A stretch of DNA of 64,000 nucleotides from Effrenium voratum (GCA_963377175.1 CAUJNA010001879.1:418073-482072), one strand, 5' to 3'. Shown: positions 46,278 through 57,190, counted from the stretch's first letter. Translations and numbers: made by a program. Notes: generated from the sequence alone by a model not told the origin.

Positions 46278-47611
46278 GGTCCCATGGATACTACACACAT
46301 GATTGTCCGTTTGCGCCTTGCTTCATGGCACCCGCTTCATAGAACACGCATGTTGCGCCCCCTGAAATCGGTAACCCCTTGCAAAGAGACCATAAAATAG
46401 CTGGTTGCGGGCTATCGGTAACTTTGACTGGCACGCAGTGACCCTGGCCACCTTCACCAGGGATTCGAAAGGTTCCTTAGCCAGCTTGGCGGTTCAAACC
46501 TTCATATTCCCACAGCAACGCGCCCTGATTTGGCTTGGTGGTTAGGCTTGTTGGGGGGTAGCTTCCCAGTTGCCCTCTGCAAGAACCAGGGGTTCCAATC
46601 CCAAACCACCCATCCAAGCCCCCAACTCGGGCGTATCTGATCCATCTTTGAGCCGCACACGTGACAAGTCGCGCAACAAAACCCGGGTGGCAGCTTGGGC
46701 CACACCACCCAACTCAGGGACCCTTCGTTGAAGGCACAGCCTTTGGGTGGATCATTGCAAGTCGCAAACCGAAAATCAGGGATCTTGTGGATCCCGAAGA
46801 AACCTTCCGCATTTGTGTTGCCCCAGATGTAGACCCATGGAACCATCTGCTAACCACCTGCAGGTCCCCATACTTCCCCTTCAAACATCGACTCTAGCAA
46901 GCAAAACTCCCCTTAAATGTGTCAAACAGGCCGAAAGGAGGAAATCTACAGTTTCCTCAAACTCCTTTTTTGCATGATTTCAAAAGGAAAACGCCCAGAA
47001 ACAAACCATTTTTGGGGGGTCTCCGATTTCGAGGACCCCTGACCTACGAGAACCTAGTCGGTCACCGTTCGCTCCTCCTGTGCGAGGCCGCGGAGATGTC
47101 GTGCCAGCGCGGCCAGTTCATCGCCCTGAGGACACACCGGGGCCCGCCCCCGTTTCCTTGCTGGTGCAACAGCCAGTAGTTAATGAGAAATGGAATGACC
47201 CCTATAACCATCCCTTGCGGTTTCCTTTATCCCCAAACGGTTCATTCCACAGCAGGTTTCTGACGCTCCTCTTTTGGTACTGCTGATATCGCATTGATCA
47301 CTCCCCCCCTTCCCCCTGAGCAAGTCCAAAAGGTGTTTGTTTGCAGCAACAACCTTCACTGACATAATCTGGAAGGCCTACTTTAGTATTGGGCAATACT
47401 ACTTTTAAACTTTTTGAACTGTTGTTATTGGGAAGCGGTTCCCCCCTCCAAAGGAAAAGAATCAGCGAGCCCTGTTGGTGCTTGAGTGTTGTTGCGCAGC
47501 TGTTCCTGCCATTGCTGCTTTCTACTCCAAGGGAAATGTGTACCTCTGTTGGGTTGGGTTAAAGGGAAATTTCGAGTTTTGGGGCTTCCCCTATTTTGAG
47601 TACTTGAGTTC
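46278..47611. other. No gene seen
   Basis: No recognisable repeat or domain. Overlapping short frames. Confidence 0.4.
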
Positions 47612-47720
47612 AATGTTGACCCCGGATCCATAAACCGCTGGTTGATTAATAGGATTCATAGGGGACGACCCCTGGCTGATGTTAATCGGGGGGTGTCCCC
47701 TTTGAGTGGGATTCCGGATC
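47612..47720. repeat. Family F element
   Basis: AATGTTGACCCCGGATCCAT, GGGGACGACCCCTGG and GGGATTCCGGATCAC. The right arm lacks the final GGTCAACAT. Confidence 0.6.
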
Positions 47721-48366
47721 ACTTTTGGTGACACCCACCTATTGGTAGGATGAGCTTATCTATCCGGGTTCCCAGAAAAAGCAACAGCGCACCCCTGAGA
47801 ATCCCCAAAGCCTCTCAGGGGGGCTCGGATCGAACCATCTTAGTTCTGACCAACTTCGGTTTGAAGCTGACTGACAGCGAGGTTCCGATAAGCCAACCGG
47901 GGCTGTGCTTATGAAAACTCTTGAGGCCTGTGGGCGTCTCAAAGAGGAGCCTCAAAATCAGTGTGGGGTTCGGGGCTGGGGTTTGGGGGTGCGGGTTGGA
48001 TGGAGGTTTGGGTGGTGGAGTTGGGTGGTGGATTTGGGGGCTAGGCTGGGGTTTGCGAGGGGGGTGGCTTGCTTGGCAGTTGCCCAAAATCTGCGTTTTC
48101 GCACAGCACCCCCGAGAGCTCGCCTATTTCCTGGCCTCCGAGTGACCACAGCACGACTTCACTTCGAAGGTGGCTCCCTTGCTATCACCGAGATGCGACC
48201 TAAAACCCAACTTTTCATATACAACCAGCGGCTTTCTTGATCCTGGGTTCACCCGGCGCCTCGCTCGCCTCGCTCGCCTCATTTGCCTCGCTCGCCGGCA
48301 CCGTCGGCTTCTGGGCAACCACGGGGACTGCCTGAAAGGTGGATCACCGTTCGTAGGTGTACCCTC

Positions 48367-48456
48367 CCACCGATTAACATGGAACCCGACACGGGTCCTT
48401 TTAAAAGGGAAATTGTCTTCCAGGACCACGAGTCAGGTTCCATGTTGGTTGGTGGC
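48367..48456. repeat. 90-bp inverted-repeat element
   Basis: CACCGATTAACATGGAACCCGA at the left pairs with TCAGGTTCCATGTTGGTTGGTG at the right. A second inner pairing, ACGGGTCCTTTT/CAGGACCACG, continues the hairpin. Single copy in the window. Confidence 0.65.
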
Positions 48457-48949
48457 CGGGTAACGGAAAAGCCGGTCAGACATGGTTCCCACATCCTGTG
48501 GGAAGTAAATTCTAAACGATTCTGAGCTGTCTGATGCGAACAGGGTGCTGGGGCCCAGGTCGATTACGAACCCGCGCTGACTTAATTGCCCCAACGTAGG
48601 TTTACAAAAGCCGAAATTGCAAATTACTGGACTTGTACTTCATAAAGAAAAGATGGCTTAAGAGGCATTCTGGGGATCTGGGGATTTTGTTTGCCTTCTC
48701 TCGAATAGATGGCAAGCGCTGAAACAGGAATTTGGGCTCTCTTGTTTCTGCGCTCTTGATCCCTAAAAAGGGCTTTCGTGAAACAAGGTGCCAACACAAA
48801 TCAAATGTACACGCGGGCTCTGGCGGACCCTCAAATCTCGTCATGCCTCCCGAGCATGGAGGCCTTTAGCTCCCATACGAGATCAAAGTAGGGCCCGCCA
48901 GCTCGGTAGCCATTCAGGCTCAAGCCCTTCTCAAACATCCAAAGCTAGA
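48457..48949. other. Spacer, possibly the 3' part of the Copia relic
   Basis: Lies downstream of the broken minus-strand RNase H. It may include an LTR remnant, but no second LTR is visible to compare. Confidence 0.3.
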
Positions 48950-49414
48950 GTGTGTCGACCATCTTCAAAGGAGTAGTTCATCTGCGACAGAAACAGCTGG
49001 ATTCTTCTGCCGTGAGTCGCTTTTGTCAAAAGACCAGCTAGCATCTCCGCAGTTTCTTTTTTACGCAGTCTCACCCATCCATCTTGCACCAAGTCTTGCA
49101 CCCATTAAAAGGCAGTGTCTATGTGCTTCACTTTGCCAAGCCCTCGACGGCTTCCAATGGCAATGCGGAGCTAACTGCGCTCTCCAATCCGTAACACTCT
49201 GCCTCAGCGCTGGAAAGCCGATCACAGCCTGGGCCTTGCATCTAGTCTCTATCACCCTGGACCCCAGCATGGTTACTGAGCCGCTCGTAGATTTCCTTTG
49301 TTCTCACACACCCGGCGTGGTCAGTGTCTGACCATGTTGCCACCTCGCAGAAATGCTCTTGGTTGGAAAATCGTTGGACCAACCTTCCATGACCCTTCAA
49401 GTACCTCAGTGCGC
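48950..49414 (-). pseudogene. Ty1/Copia-type RNase H remnant
   Basis: Read on the minus strand, the blocks appear in the order of the Copia RNase H end of pol: ALRYLKGHGRLV (49,414-49,380), SDTDHAGCVRTK (49,334-49,300), SSAEAECYGLESA (about 49,215-49,175), KHIDTAF and WVQDLVQDGWVRL separated by a stop codon (49,130-49,075), and TAEMLAGLLTKATHGR (about 49,060-49,005). The SDxDxAG, AEAEY-like and KHID signatures are diagnostic for the family. At least two in-frame stops and a frame excursion between the second and third blocks show it is dead. The integrase and reverse transcriptase are not seen. Confidence 0.8.
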
Positions 49415-49983
49415 TTCAGCCAAGGTTCTGGAGGCCTTTTGCAAGCTCTCGGTGTCGTTTCTTGAGAGTTGTTGTTTGGTTAAAGCGGGAAACGATACTA
49501 ATCTGTGCTGTTGTTTAGCTAAGGCGATATTGCCGATGCAAAACTATTTCGCTCCCACGGCCCATAGGCAACTGTTGTTAGGCAGGAGGTGGGCTAGCTG
49601 CCTCCAGCTGCTTTCCAAGCTGGCTGCTGCGGCTGGGGCCGGGGGCTCACAATGCCAATTGTCAGTGGCAACTTGCACACAACGTGCTCTTGAGTCTTGA
49701 GCAACCATTCTTTGTCTTCAGCCTTTTGGCTCTAATTTGTACTGCATCAGTTCTTGTCTGTTTTTACGAGTGAAGTTTTGCATTCTGTTGCATGCACTTT
49801 GTCGTGCTATCTGAGCAGCCACCCCTGAGCAATCATCACCCAGCAGTAATTAGTAACTCTTAGGATATCTAAAAGAGGGTGGTGTTTTAAAGGGCTTCAG
49901 TTGTGTCAGGGAACCAACTACCATCATCACTGAATCATCACAGACAGAGGGCGCCGCTTCCCATTGCTTTGCTCCGCTCTGTG
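49415..49983. other. Spacer upstream of gene 1
   Basis: No gene or dinoflagellate spliced-leader relic was recognised. A short plus frame (49,353-49,700) has no known motif. Confidence 0.4.
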
Positions 49984-50130
49984 ATGACACAGCAATGGCA
50001 TGACCAGACTCAGCGGAAGTTGGCCGGCTGGGTGAAGGACTTTCCCTGGCTGGTGATTGCTTCCACTGGCTTGGGCTGCAGGGTCTGCGAGAAGCACGGC
50101 CGGCCCCTCAGTCAGTCGCACACTGGTCGC
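49984..50130 (+). CDS. Gene 1 N-terminal exon: zinc-finger-like
   Basis: The frame reads KLAGWVKDFPWLVIASTG, then LGCRVCEKHGRP. The FPWL motif followed by C-x-x-C and, in the next block, a His-rich stretch (DVKQHAETRLHRLAS, about 50,290-50,340) resembles the BED/TTF-type DNA-binding zinc fingers that open hAT transposases. The final zinc ligands would be split across two exons. Confidence 0.6.
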
Positions 50131-53100
50131 CTGACTTGTAGCACGCTGTCACCCTGACTGCTCAGGCGCTGGTGACACAGCCTGGGCATTGCACCGCGCC
50201 TGCCGCGAGGCCTGGTTTGACTCCACACGTGGCTTCCTTGCGTGCTTGCGTTGATGTGACCTTCTTGGATCAGGCTGCCCCTCGCCGCTGCGATGTCAAG
50301 CAGCACGCCGAAACACGCCTGCATAGGTTGGCATCTGGCAACATGGATGGCGATGCTCCCGCCATTGTCGGTGGAACCTGCGTGGCTTGTCAGTGCAATG
50401 GCAACGCATGCCTTGACTGACTGACCCCCGCGCCGCTGCGCAGTGAGGTTCCTGCTGCTGGCCACTTTCGGAAAATCCTGCACAAGATCCGAGCAGGGTC
50501 TCGAGCTGCAGAGGTGAAGGTCTGGTGCTCAGCTGATTGCCTGGAAAATTCGGCCCTGGTTCCGTCAGTCTAACCCAGGACGGCGCTGGGCGTTGGAAAC
50601 AACGAAAGATGCTGGCGTGCTTGGGGGAAGGCGCGCGCAAAATGTCGCTGCTTACTTTGCTGCTTATCTCAATGGCTGCTTTCTTTCTCCAGCGGAAGTC
50701 AAGTGACCACACGGGCCAGTTTGGTTGATGCCCCAAAACTTCGGTAAAGCAAGCCATCAAGAAGGTTTGAGGCATCAACCAAAAATGACCCTTGGCATTT
50801 CTCCTTGGGTTTGGTATCTTATTTTTCGCCTGCCCCAATCAGGACAGAGGCCGAAAGTGCATCACTGATGCAAGACGCAAGTCGTGGCTTTTTGGCCGTG
50901 CGGTTTGGGTCCTGCAGCTCCGACCTGGAAAGATGCTTAGCGCGACTTAAATAGTGGTTTGGGTGATCCTTGACTCTGTCACAAGCTGCGCTTTTGTAAG
51001 GATGCTACGGAATAATTGGAGTTGGCAACCTGGCTGATGAGCTGCACGCTCACTCATTTGCCATCAAGCAGCTCACGGACAAGATCATGACTGAGTTTGC
51101 GACCCCGCAAGCTCGGATGCCCTTCAGCCTGAAGCCTCGGCTCCTTGCCTGCAGCCTGCGTGCCTGAAGCTCCCGTCTGACTGAATGCCCAGGATCTCAT
51201 ACGCGCCAGCGCTCGCACGAGTTTGGCCATTGATTGAGTCCATTTGCGCTGATGGCGCCGCCGATGAACAAAAAGCTTTGCAGATGATGCGGGAAAGCTA
51301 CCCGCGCGTGAAGTGCGTTCATGCTGACGCGGCTCACGCCATGAGACGTGTTGGCAGCCGCAACATTGCAACAGATGCGTATTTGAAACGCGTGCTTCTC
51401 GGCTTGGTTTGGGCTCCGCTACCAGCGCTCAACTCTGCAACATGTTGCTCCCCACGCATGCAAAATATGGCCACACTTGCTTTCCATCACCATGTGGAGA
51501 TTGATACTTAACGGGTCCATCAGTTCCGCTGCCTGAGGCTGAATGTCTTCGTGAGCTCCAAAGGCAGCCCCGTGCAGATGATCGAGCACAGCGATCTCAT
51601 GAAGGCAAGCTGCGTGCTTTGCTAGGCTTGTTCAATGTTGGTTGTTGGAGTTTTGAGTGGCGTCTCGACCGTCGCAGGGCAGTTGGGCTCAAACGGATTG
51701 CAATAAGGTTCAACAGTTCATGAGTCACAGTTTGGGAATGACAGTTGTTCGAAGAATTTGAGTTGACCCAGACTTATACTTTCTTATCAACTGCAACGAC
51801 CATGTAGCGAATCCAGCCCATTGTAATGTTTGATGTCACCCTCAACTCAGGTCCATTATATAAACGCGCTGAACATACCCTGCGTCAGCACTTTTGCTCC
51901 GCTGCAACGGCATGGCTTCTGAGTCCTCGCGGCGACGCTCACGGTCGAGGAGACGGTGGACCGGTGGCGAGGAAACAAGGGGTTCCAGATATGCTGGTCG
52001 AGCTCAGCGGCGTTCAGGACGGTTTTTCTCTTGTGTTTGGACATTGTTCTTGATTGACAAAAGTCTGTGTTATTCTATGTTGCCCTGCTAGGTTGGGAAC
52101 CTCTTCCTTTGGCGGACGACGTGAGGGTAGAAGTCAACCGCATCCGCACTGAGCTCTGCTCACCCTTTGCCGTATCTTGATGGAAAAATCCGGCGAAACA
52201 AAAAATAATTCTGAGAGGGCTCCTCATTTTCTTAGCCTTTGGTCAAACTCTTGGCTAGCTCACACGTAGACTCTCGGCTCATTTCATCTGAGGCCTACGG
52301 AACTCTCGCTTGCGAAATTCAGCTGCTGACCGGGGTCCTTTGCCACCAGGCGCTGTTGCAGGTGCATTCGCTGGTCAGCTTCCGGCGGCCGCATGGGCCT
52401 GAGACACCGATGGACTTGGAGCAGGCTTGCCGGCACCGCCAGTTGTTCAGGGAGATTCACACTGTTATCACTGAGACGATGGCGCGAATACAGGCACTCA
52501 TGATCCCACCACTTTGATGTGTGGCGCCCTTCAAAAGTCAAGTGGCCCAGATACTCCACATTTTGGATTCATGCATTCAAAAGCCACAGTTTTGCTGCAG
52601 ACTGCGTGGCGCGGACAAAAAGATTTTGCAATAACAGTGAAAGTCTTGAACGCTGCCCCCGACAATTTGTCATGTCACAGTTGCACCAAACTTGCCGAGC
52701 GCCTGGCTGGCAGGCGAGATGGAAAGCGCTGGTCTCGGCGGGCGGCAATGGCAACAGAATGCTTCAATCATTGAGTGCGGCGAAACACAGATTTGATTCC
52801 CAACGCAAACCTCTTGGGAGGGCATGCCTCCACTTCCCGTCATTGATGATTTTCGCAGCGGGGGCCTCACTGTCAAAGCACACTTATTTCAATGATGCGT
52901 GCCCGGCTTGCCAATTGTGATTCTGACTCCTGCTCACCTGAAGGAACAAGCCAGCAAAGAGCGCCGCTACAAGGCCAGCCAGCTTGCGCAGAACTCTGCA
53001 TTGCGTTGCGATTGTTGTCTCGGCAGGCAGAGGGCCGGGCCATGAAGAGCTTTCTGCAGACAGTCGACACCGAAATGGCGCTGCGCAGACCTCAGGCAAG

Positions 53101-56100
53101 CTGGTTGGGCGAGGGGAAAGCGACAGTTGTGAGGCAGTTATCTGCCCTTGCTGATTGCAGTGATGAACAAATGAGCTTGGTTCGATGCGCCGATCAAGAA
53201 GAGCTCGACTTGATCAGCTTCAGAGAAGCATGCAGTTCATTTTTGATGAACATTGAGTTTTTGTTCAAGAAGGGGCGCCTTTGGTCTACAGCGGGGACCT
53301 ACAGCTTTGCAATGCTGACCCTTAAGCTGCATACTATACTTCTCACTCTTTCCACTTCTTGAGCGGTTGAACCAATGCGCTCATTTCCCCTGCCGCTTCC
53401 CCTGGCGCTCACTTAGGACTTGGTTGAAAAAGGAACCCCTGTTCATTGACGTCGACGGTGCCCTCAAACAGATCGGCGGCAGCGATATCATCAGTGAAGG
53501 CATGCTGCGCAGGATTACGGCTCGGAACCTTACTCAAAATAACATTTTTTGGATGGACCAGCCGCTCAGCTATCGTGTTGGGAGAGTCCTGCTACCAAGG
53601 AAAATTGATTACACCTGGCCCTCGTGAAAAACCAATGGACGTTCCTTTTGAAAACCAAAAAAGAGGCGGTCTTTGGTTATTAATTTTTCCATTTGTTGAA
53701 ATCTGGTGGGCGTTCCTTTGCGCCTGCCGGTTACTGGGAGTGGAAGTGCAGCCAAGCTTTGACTGGGGATGGGGCCGAGGATGTGCAACTGGGCCAAGCT
53801 TGCGGAGGAGATTTTGAGGGCGGAGCTGCCGAGCTTCGAAGTCATGGAGTCCATGAGCACGGTGCTGCAATTGCAGCAGGATGCACCTCAGCCACAACTG
53901 AAGGCTGCAGTGAAGAGATTGGCGTTGCTCCTGGAACTGTCTGATGTGCCTGGCTTAGCCGATGATTGGACTGTCTGCGGGGAAACTATGGCAACTTTCA
54001 ACTTGATTGCTTCACGGTAAAAGCTTCGCATGTTTGGTGTTTGATGCTTCCTGCTGAGGACAAGCTCCACGAACAAGTTTGCGCTGCAAAGCCGCTTGCT
54101 GCAGGCATTGTGAACAAATTGGGAGTGAAACCTCTGGAAGCTTGGGCCCTGGCGGTGCCCTGTCTGCTCTTAGTCCCTCACTCACTGCCTTGGCACCAAT
54201 GCATGGCTTGTTGCCAAGGTAAAACGCGAGCGCAGGAACGGCACGAAACTGAACACCCTCAAGAGCCTGCTGTGCCGGTGCCTGGCTTGGGGGTTCTCTA
54301 CATCAGGTGTGGAAAGGACGTTGCCTGGCCATTGAAAGCTTGCTTACTTGACTACGTGTAACCAACGTTCTGACTTGCACACCGTGGGCCCAGGTTCCCG
54401 ATGGGCCAGTGGCTGGCAAAGCGCAGAAAAATCAGGAAAATTGCCCTTGCCAACGATGAGCTCCGGGCTATGGCCTGCCCGTCCAAGAGGGAAGATGAGT
54501 TCCAGCCTCAGCACAGTTTGCGCGCAAGTGCCAGTGCTGCGCAACCAGCTTAGTGCAGGTGAAGGGGCCACCAGCTAAAAGGCAAGTGATCATGACCACT
54601 TGCTTCACCAACAAAAAACATTTTTAGCAGGCGCCCTTTTCTACACTTTTGCGATCACAATCACATGGAAAAAGGGCGCTTGTTTAACTGCCCTTTGTGT
54701 TCAATTGACCTGTCCTGGCATAAAACGAGCGCTGCCCCTGTGACTCTTTCAGGCAGCAAGTGAAGGGACTCAGTTGGGGCAAAACTGTGACTTCGTGGTT
54801 GGTTCAATCAATAATAGGCTGAAACATGTGCTGAGGCTGATTGACCTTGCCCAGCACGAGCGGGCGACTTGCCTGCATTATTTTGCCTACCATTTTGCCT
54901 ACCATTGACCTACTACACCTGATTTCATACTAAGGCAAGGTGCTACAGCAACTGCCGCCTTGCTGGACCCTCAGATTCTGAGCCACAGTCCTGCCTTGAT
55001 GATGCTCATTTCTGCGCAGCCTGAGTTTGACTTGTGTGACTGAGTCGACAGCGCGGCTTTGCATGCGAAGAAGAAAAAAAAAGAAAGGCAATGGAGGAAC
55101 AGGAGGAGGTCCCGGATCAGGAGGGCCGAAGGGCGCGACATGTGAGGCTGAATTTCTCCGACACCGAAGGAAATCAGTCTTGAAAGCAGCAAAAAGGCAC
55201 AACACCGTCCCAACCGATCCTAAGAACCTTGCCCTGGCGAAGAAGCTTTGGCGCGGAACACACAAGGCGGAACGCAGGTTCAACAAAGAAAAACTACAAC
55301 GCAAACGCCCCTTGGCTGAACCCACAGTCATGAAGCAACCCTTTCAGAGCCTTCAAACAGTGCCACCTAGCCATGATCATCAGCTGAGGCCTGCGCGCAT
55401 TCAAGGCTGGCCTGCTGCAGCCGCGCACCGCACCTGCCAAGCGAAAGCTGCAGAAGGAGCTGAAGATCATGGAAGCTAAGCAGGCAAAACGCGACAAGGA
55501 GTATGAAAAAGACATCAGACACAGCGCCTTGGCATCGTTTACAGTAGTGGGAAAACACGATTGACACAGTTGCAAACCAACTACCTGCCGTACAAGAGCA
55601 CCTATCCCAGGAACCGATGCTATTGCCTGTCCCTTGGATGCCATTCAGATCAACGTCCCTTGTTTGACGAGGCGCCGCTAGCATGATTTCCTGAAGCCTG
55701 GGTAATAAGGCGCTTCGCGGATGCTCATGGAATCAATGAAGGTTTTTATACCGGACTGGTTGAAAGAGAGCGATGATGTCCGGAAGAATGGGTGCGCCCT
55801 TGTCTACAAAAGGCCCCTCAGACGCACAATCTGAAGCCACATCCGTGCTCCGACTCCGTTGGTTCTCCCAAGTTTCCTAGGCGCATGGCAAACGTCATCA
55901 TTACCAAAAACCTGATGAAGCCCAGCCTGGCGGACAGCTTCTGCAGCTTCCTGGCAGGAGCGTGGCAGCCTTACTTCCCGCCAAGTGGTTTCTTCTCGAA
56001 GACTGTCTTAGCATGTCTTAGCCAAGGTCAATGACAACACCCTTGTTTTTCTCAAGTTCGGGTGACCGCGGCGCATTTGTTTCCTACAAGACACTTGGCT

Positions 56101-56783
56101 TGATTGCAAACACAAGCGTGAATCTGAATCACCAATTCACTGCTTTGCTGAAAATCCTAAGGAATGCAACATTGGTTGCCCGAATTTGGTGGATGTCCGA
56201 AGCTTTCACTTGCGCCCACCCGGCCTTGGCCGAGCTGCTGTGCCACGCGGGTGGCAAGTGGCAGCGCATCCGCAGCAAACCTGCATTTGTTGCCTCTTGG
56301 CTGCAACTATGTGCTGTGATCGATTGACTGGTTCTGGAACTGCCCTTTAGGCAAAAAGCAAGACCAAGACAATGGTGAAATTTCGTACACGAATGTGCTG
56401 CTTCATCACGGAGGAGGAGCAACAATCTGACAATGATTCTTGCTGCTTTAGTGTTCAGTTCGGCAGTCGTTGGGGCCATTGTGATTTTCACTAACCAGGA
56501 GAACCCAAACAACCAACAAAACGGGTGGCCTGGGAATTGGTTTTCCAGTTTTAAGAGGGTCTTCCCGCCGGGCGACCTGCTAATAACTACCAATAACCTT
56601 AGAATTCAATCTGCCTTGCAGTGGGTTCGGTGGCCTGACTCCAACTGTAAGTCAAGGGTCTCCATTGGCTGCGTAGCTGAGGAACTGCGGCACGTGTTTC
56701 TGAAACTGACAGCGCGTGACGCGGTTCGCTTGTTTAGGAGGGTGCACGCAAGGAAAACCTTGCGCGGAGTTTGCGGGAGGTGA
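49984..56783 (+). CDS. Gene 1: multi-exon hAT-transposase-like dinoflagellate protein
   Basis: Conserved blocks follow each other on one strand, separated by short non-conserved stretches as expected for exons and introns. They are approximately 49,984-50,130, 50,255-50,385, 50,430-50,574, 50,864-50,957, 51,021-51,167, 51,185-51,400, 52,760-52,880, 53,035-53,325, 53,433-53,520, 53,772-54,018, 54,080-54,154, 54,219-54,330, 54,392-54,550, 55,060-55,330, 55,432-55,563, 55,720-55,800, 56,057-56,315 and 56,640-56,783. The start is the ATG before TQQWHDQ; the end is the TGA after KTLRGVCGR. Block order matches a large multi-copy family I know from dinoflagellate gene models. A zinc-finger-like start, an RNase H-like middle and a C-terminal STSGVERT motif point to hAT ancestry. 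Exon edges are estimates except the 54,155-54,218 intron. Some intervals (51.4-52.7 kb) lack clear exons, so it could be a degenerate copy. Confidence 0.65.
50430..50574 (+). CDS. Gene 1 block with FRKILHKIRAG
   Basis: Reads APLRSEVPAAGHFRKILHKI, then RAGSRAAEVKVW. This Phe-x-x-Ile/Val-Leu helix with RAGSR is a recurrent block after the zinc finger in the family. The block at about 50,864-50,957 (SLMQDASRGFLAVRFGSC) follows it. Function unknown. Confidence 0.55.
50719..50794. repeat. Hairpin in gene 1 intron
   Basis: TTTGGTTGATGCCCCAAA and TTTGAGGCATCAACCAAA pair at 17 of 18 positions around a 38-bp loop. Either a tiny MITE or an intronic structure. Confidence 0.6.
51021..51400 (+). CDS. Gene 1 exons with RNase H-like signature
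   Basis: The first exon reads VGNLADELHAHSFAIKQLTDK and ends FSLKPRLLACSLRA. The second reads LIESICADGAADEQKALQMM, then YPRVKCVHADAAHAMRRVGS and TDAYLKRVLLGLV. The order (D-G-A-A-D-E, then a short spacer, then C/D-x-x-H) recalls the hAT core, where a catalytic Asp in a TDGASN-like motif is followed by CxxH. This is inference from motif order; the third acidic residue is not located. Confidence 0.55.
52760..53325 (+). CDS. Gene 1 exons: SAAKHRF block and following helical block
   Basis: The exon at 52,760-52,880 carries SAAKHRFDSQRKPLGRACL, one of the most recognisable stretches of the family. The next (53,035-53,325) reads GRAMKSFLQTVDTEMALRR, then LSALADCSDEQMSLVRCADQ and FLMNIEFLFKKGRLWSTAG. 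This helical block corresponds to the all-alpha insertion region of the family in my reading. No stop interrupts either exon. Confidence 0.6.
53433..54330 (+). CDS. Gene 1 exons with hAT-like C-terminal dimerisation signature
   Basis: Exons read VDGALKQIGGSDIISEGMLR (53,433-53,520), CNWAKLAEEILRAELPSFEV (53,772-54,018), GVKPLEAWALA (ending 54,154) and VKRERRNGTKLNTLKSLLCR, then CLAWGFSTSGVERT (from 54,219). The intron 54,155-54,218 is clean: 64 nt, GT at its start, AAG at its end with G following, phase 0, joining A and V in frame. LAWGFSTSGVERT resembles the hAT C-terminal motif where a conserved Ser precedes E-R-x-F-S. The intron at about 53.6 kb holds a short TTCCTTTTGAAAACC repeat. Confidence 0.6.
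54392..55563 (+). CDS. Gene 1 basic C-terminal exons
   Basis: Three exons: WLAKRRKIRKIALANDELRA (54,392-54,550), CEAEFLRHRRKSVLKAAKR with NKEKLQRKRPLAEP (55,060-55,330), and KRKLQKELKIMEAKQAKRDK (55,432-55,563). They form a long Lys/Arg-rich helical region, possibly nucleic-acid binding or coiled coil. Confidence 0.55.
55720..56783 (+). CDS. Gene 1 terminal exons
   Basis: VFIPDWLKESDDVRKNGCAL, then VYKR (55,720-55,800); GDRGAFVSYKTLG and WWMSEAFTCAHPALAELLCH (56,057-56,315); ELRHVFLKLTARDAVRLFRR, then VHARKTLRGVCGR and a stop at 56,781. The alternation of Trp, small residues and a short G-x-G-A-x-V-x-Y motif suggests a small alpha/beta domain, perhaps BRCT-like, but I cannot confirm it. Confidence 0.55.
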
Positions 56784-56979
56784 TGGGGAGAACCACCGTG
56801 CTACTGTAGCGATCACTGGCTGTGACAGTTGAATCTGCTAGTCTAGCGTTACGAGCGTTTCCAGCCCAACCTTGGCAATCAAGGGGGTGCAGTCATGGTG
56901 AGCCGGGTTGGATGCAAAAAAGTGTGCAGAACGAATTGCTCCAATTGACAGATTTTGTTGTTAAGGTAAGTACTGATGA

Positions 56980-57190
56980 ACGGGCAGGGCATTCAACACC
57001 CACTACTTTCATCAGTCCTGAACGTTCGGGGCTGATGAATCCCACCCCACACATTTCTACGATGCATGATTTGGGCGCTGATGAAAACCTGTTCATGGTA
57101 TAAACCATTGTTGTTAAGGAAATGTCGGGGTGGGACTCATCAGCCCTGAACGTTCGGGGGTGATGGAAAGGGGGGGTGCTGAACGCCCCA
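56980..57190. repeat. 210-bp inverted-repeat element between genes 1 and 2
   Basis: The left arm (56,980-57,056) includes GGGCATTCAACACCC, CATCAGTCCTGAACGTTCGG, GGCTGATGAATCCCACCCCA and ACATTTC. The right arm (57,117-57,190) is its inverted match: GAAATGTCGGGGTGGGACTC, ATCAGCCCTGAACGTTCGGG, GGGTGCTGAACGCCC. The arms are about 75 bp, imperfect. A recently inserted MITE is the likely explanation. It is the only such element in the gene-rich right part. Confidence 0.85.

Noticed and set aside
55027..55331. Minus-strand 133-aa frame opposite a gene 1 exon
   Set aside because: Shadow of the Lys/Arg-rich plus-strand exon, which matches the family.
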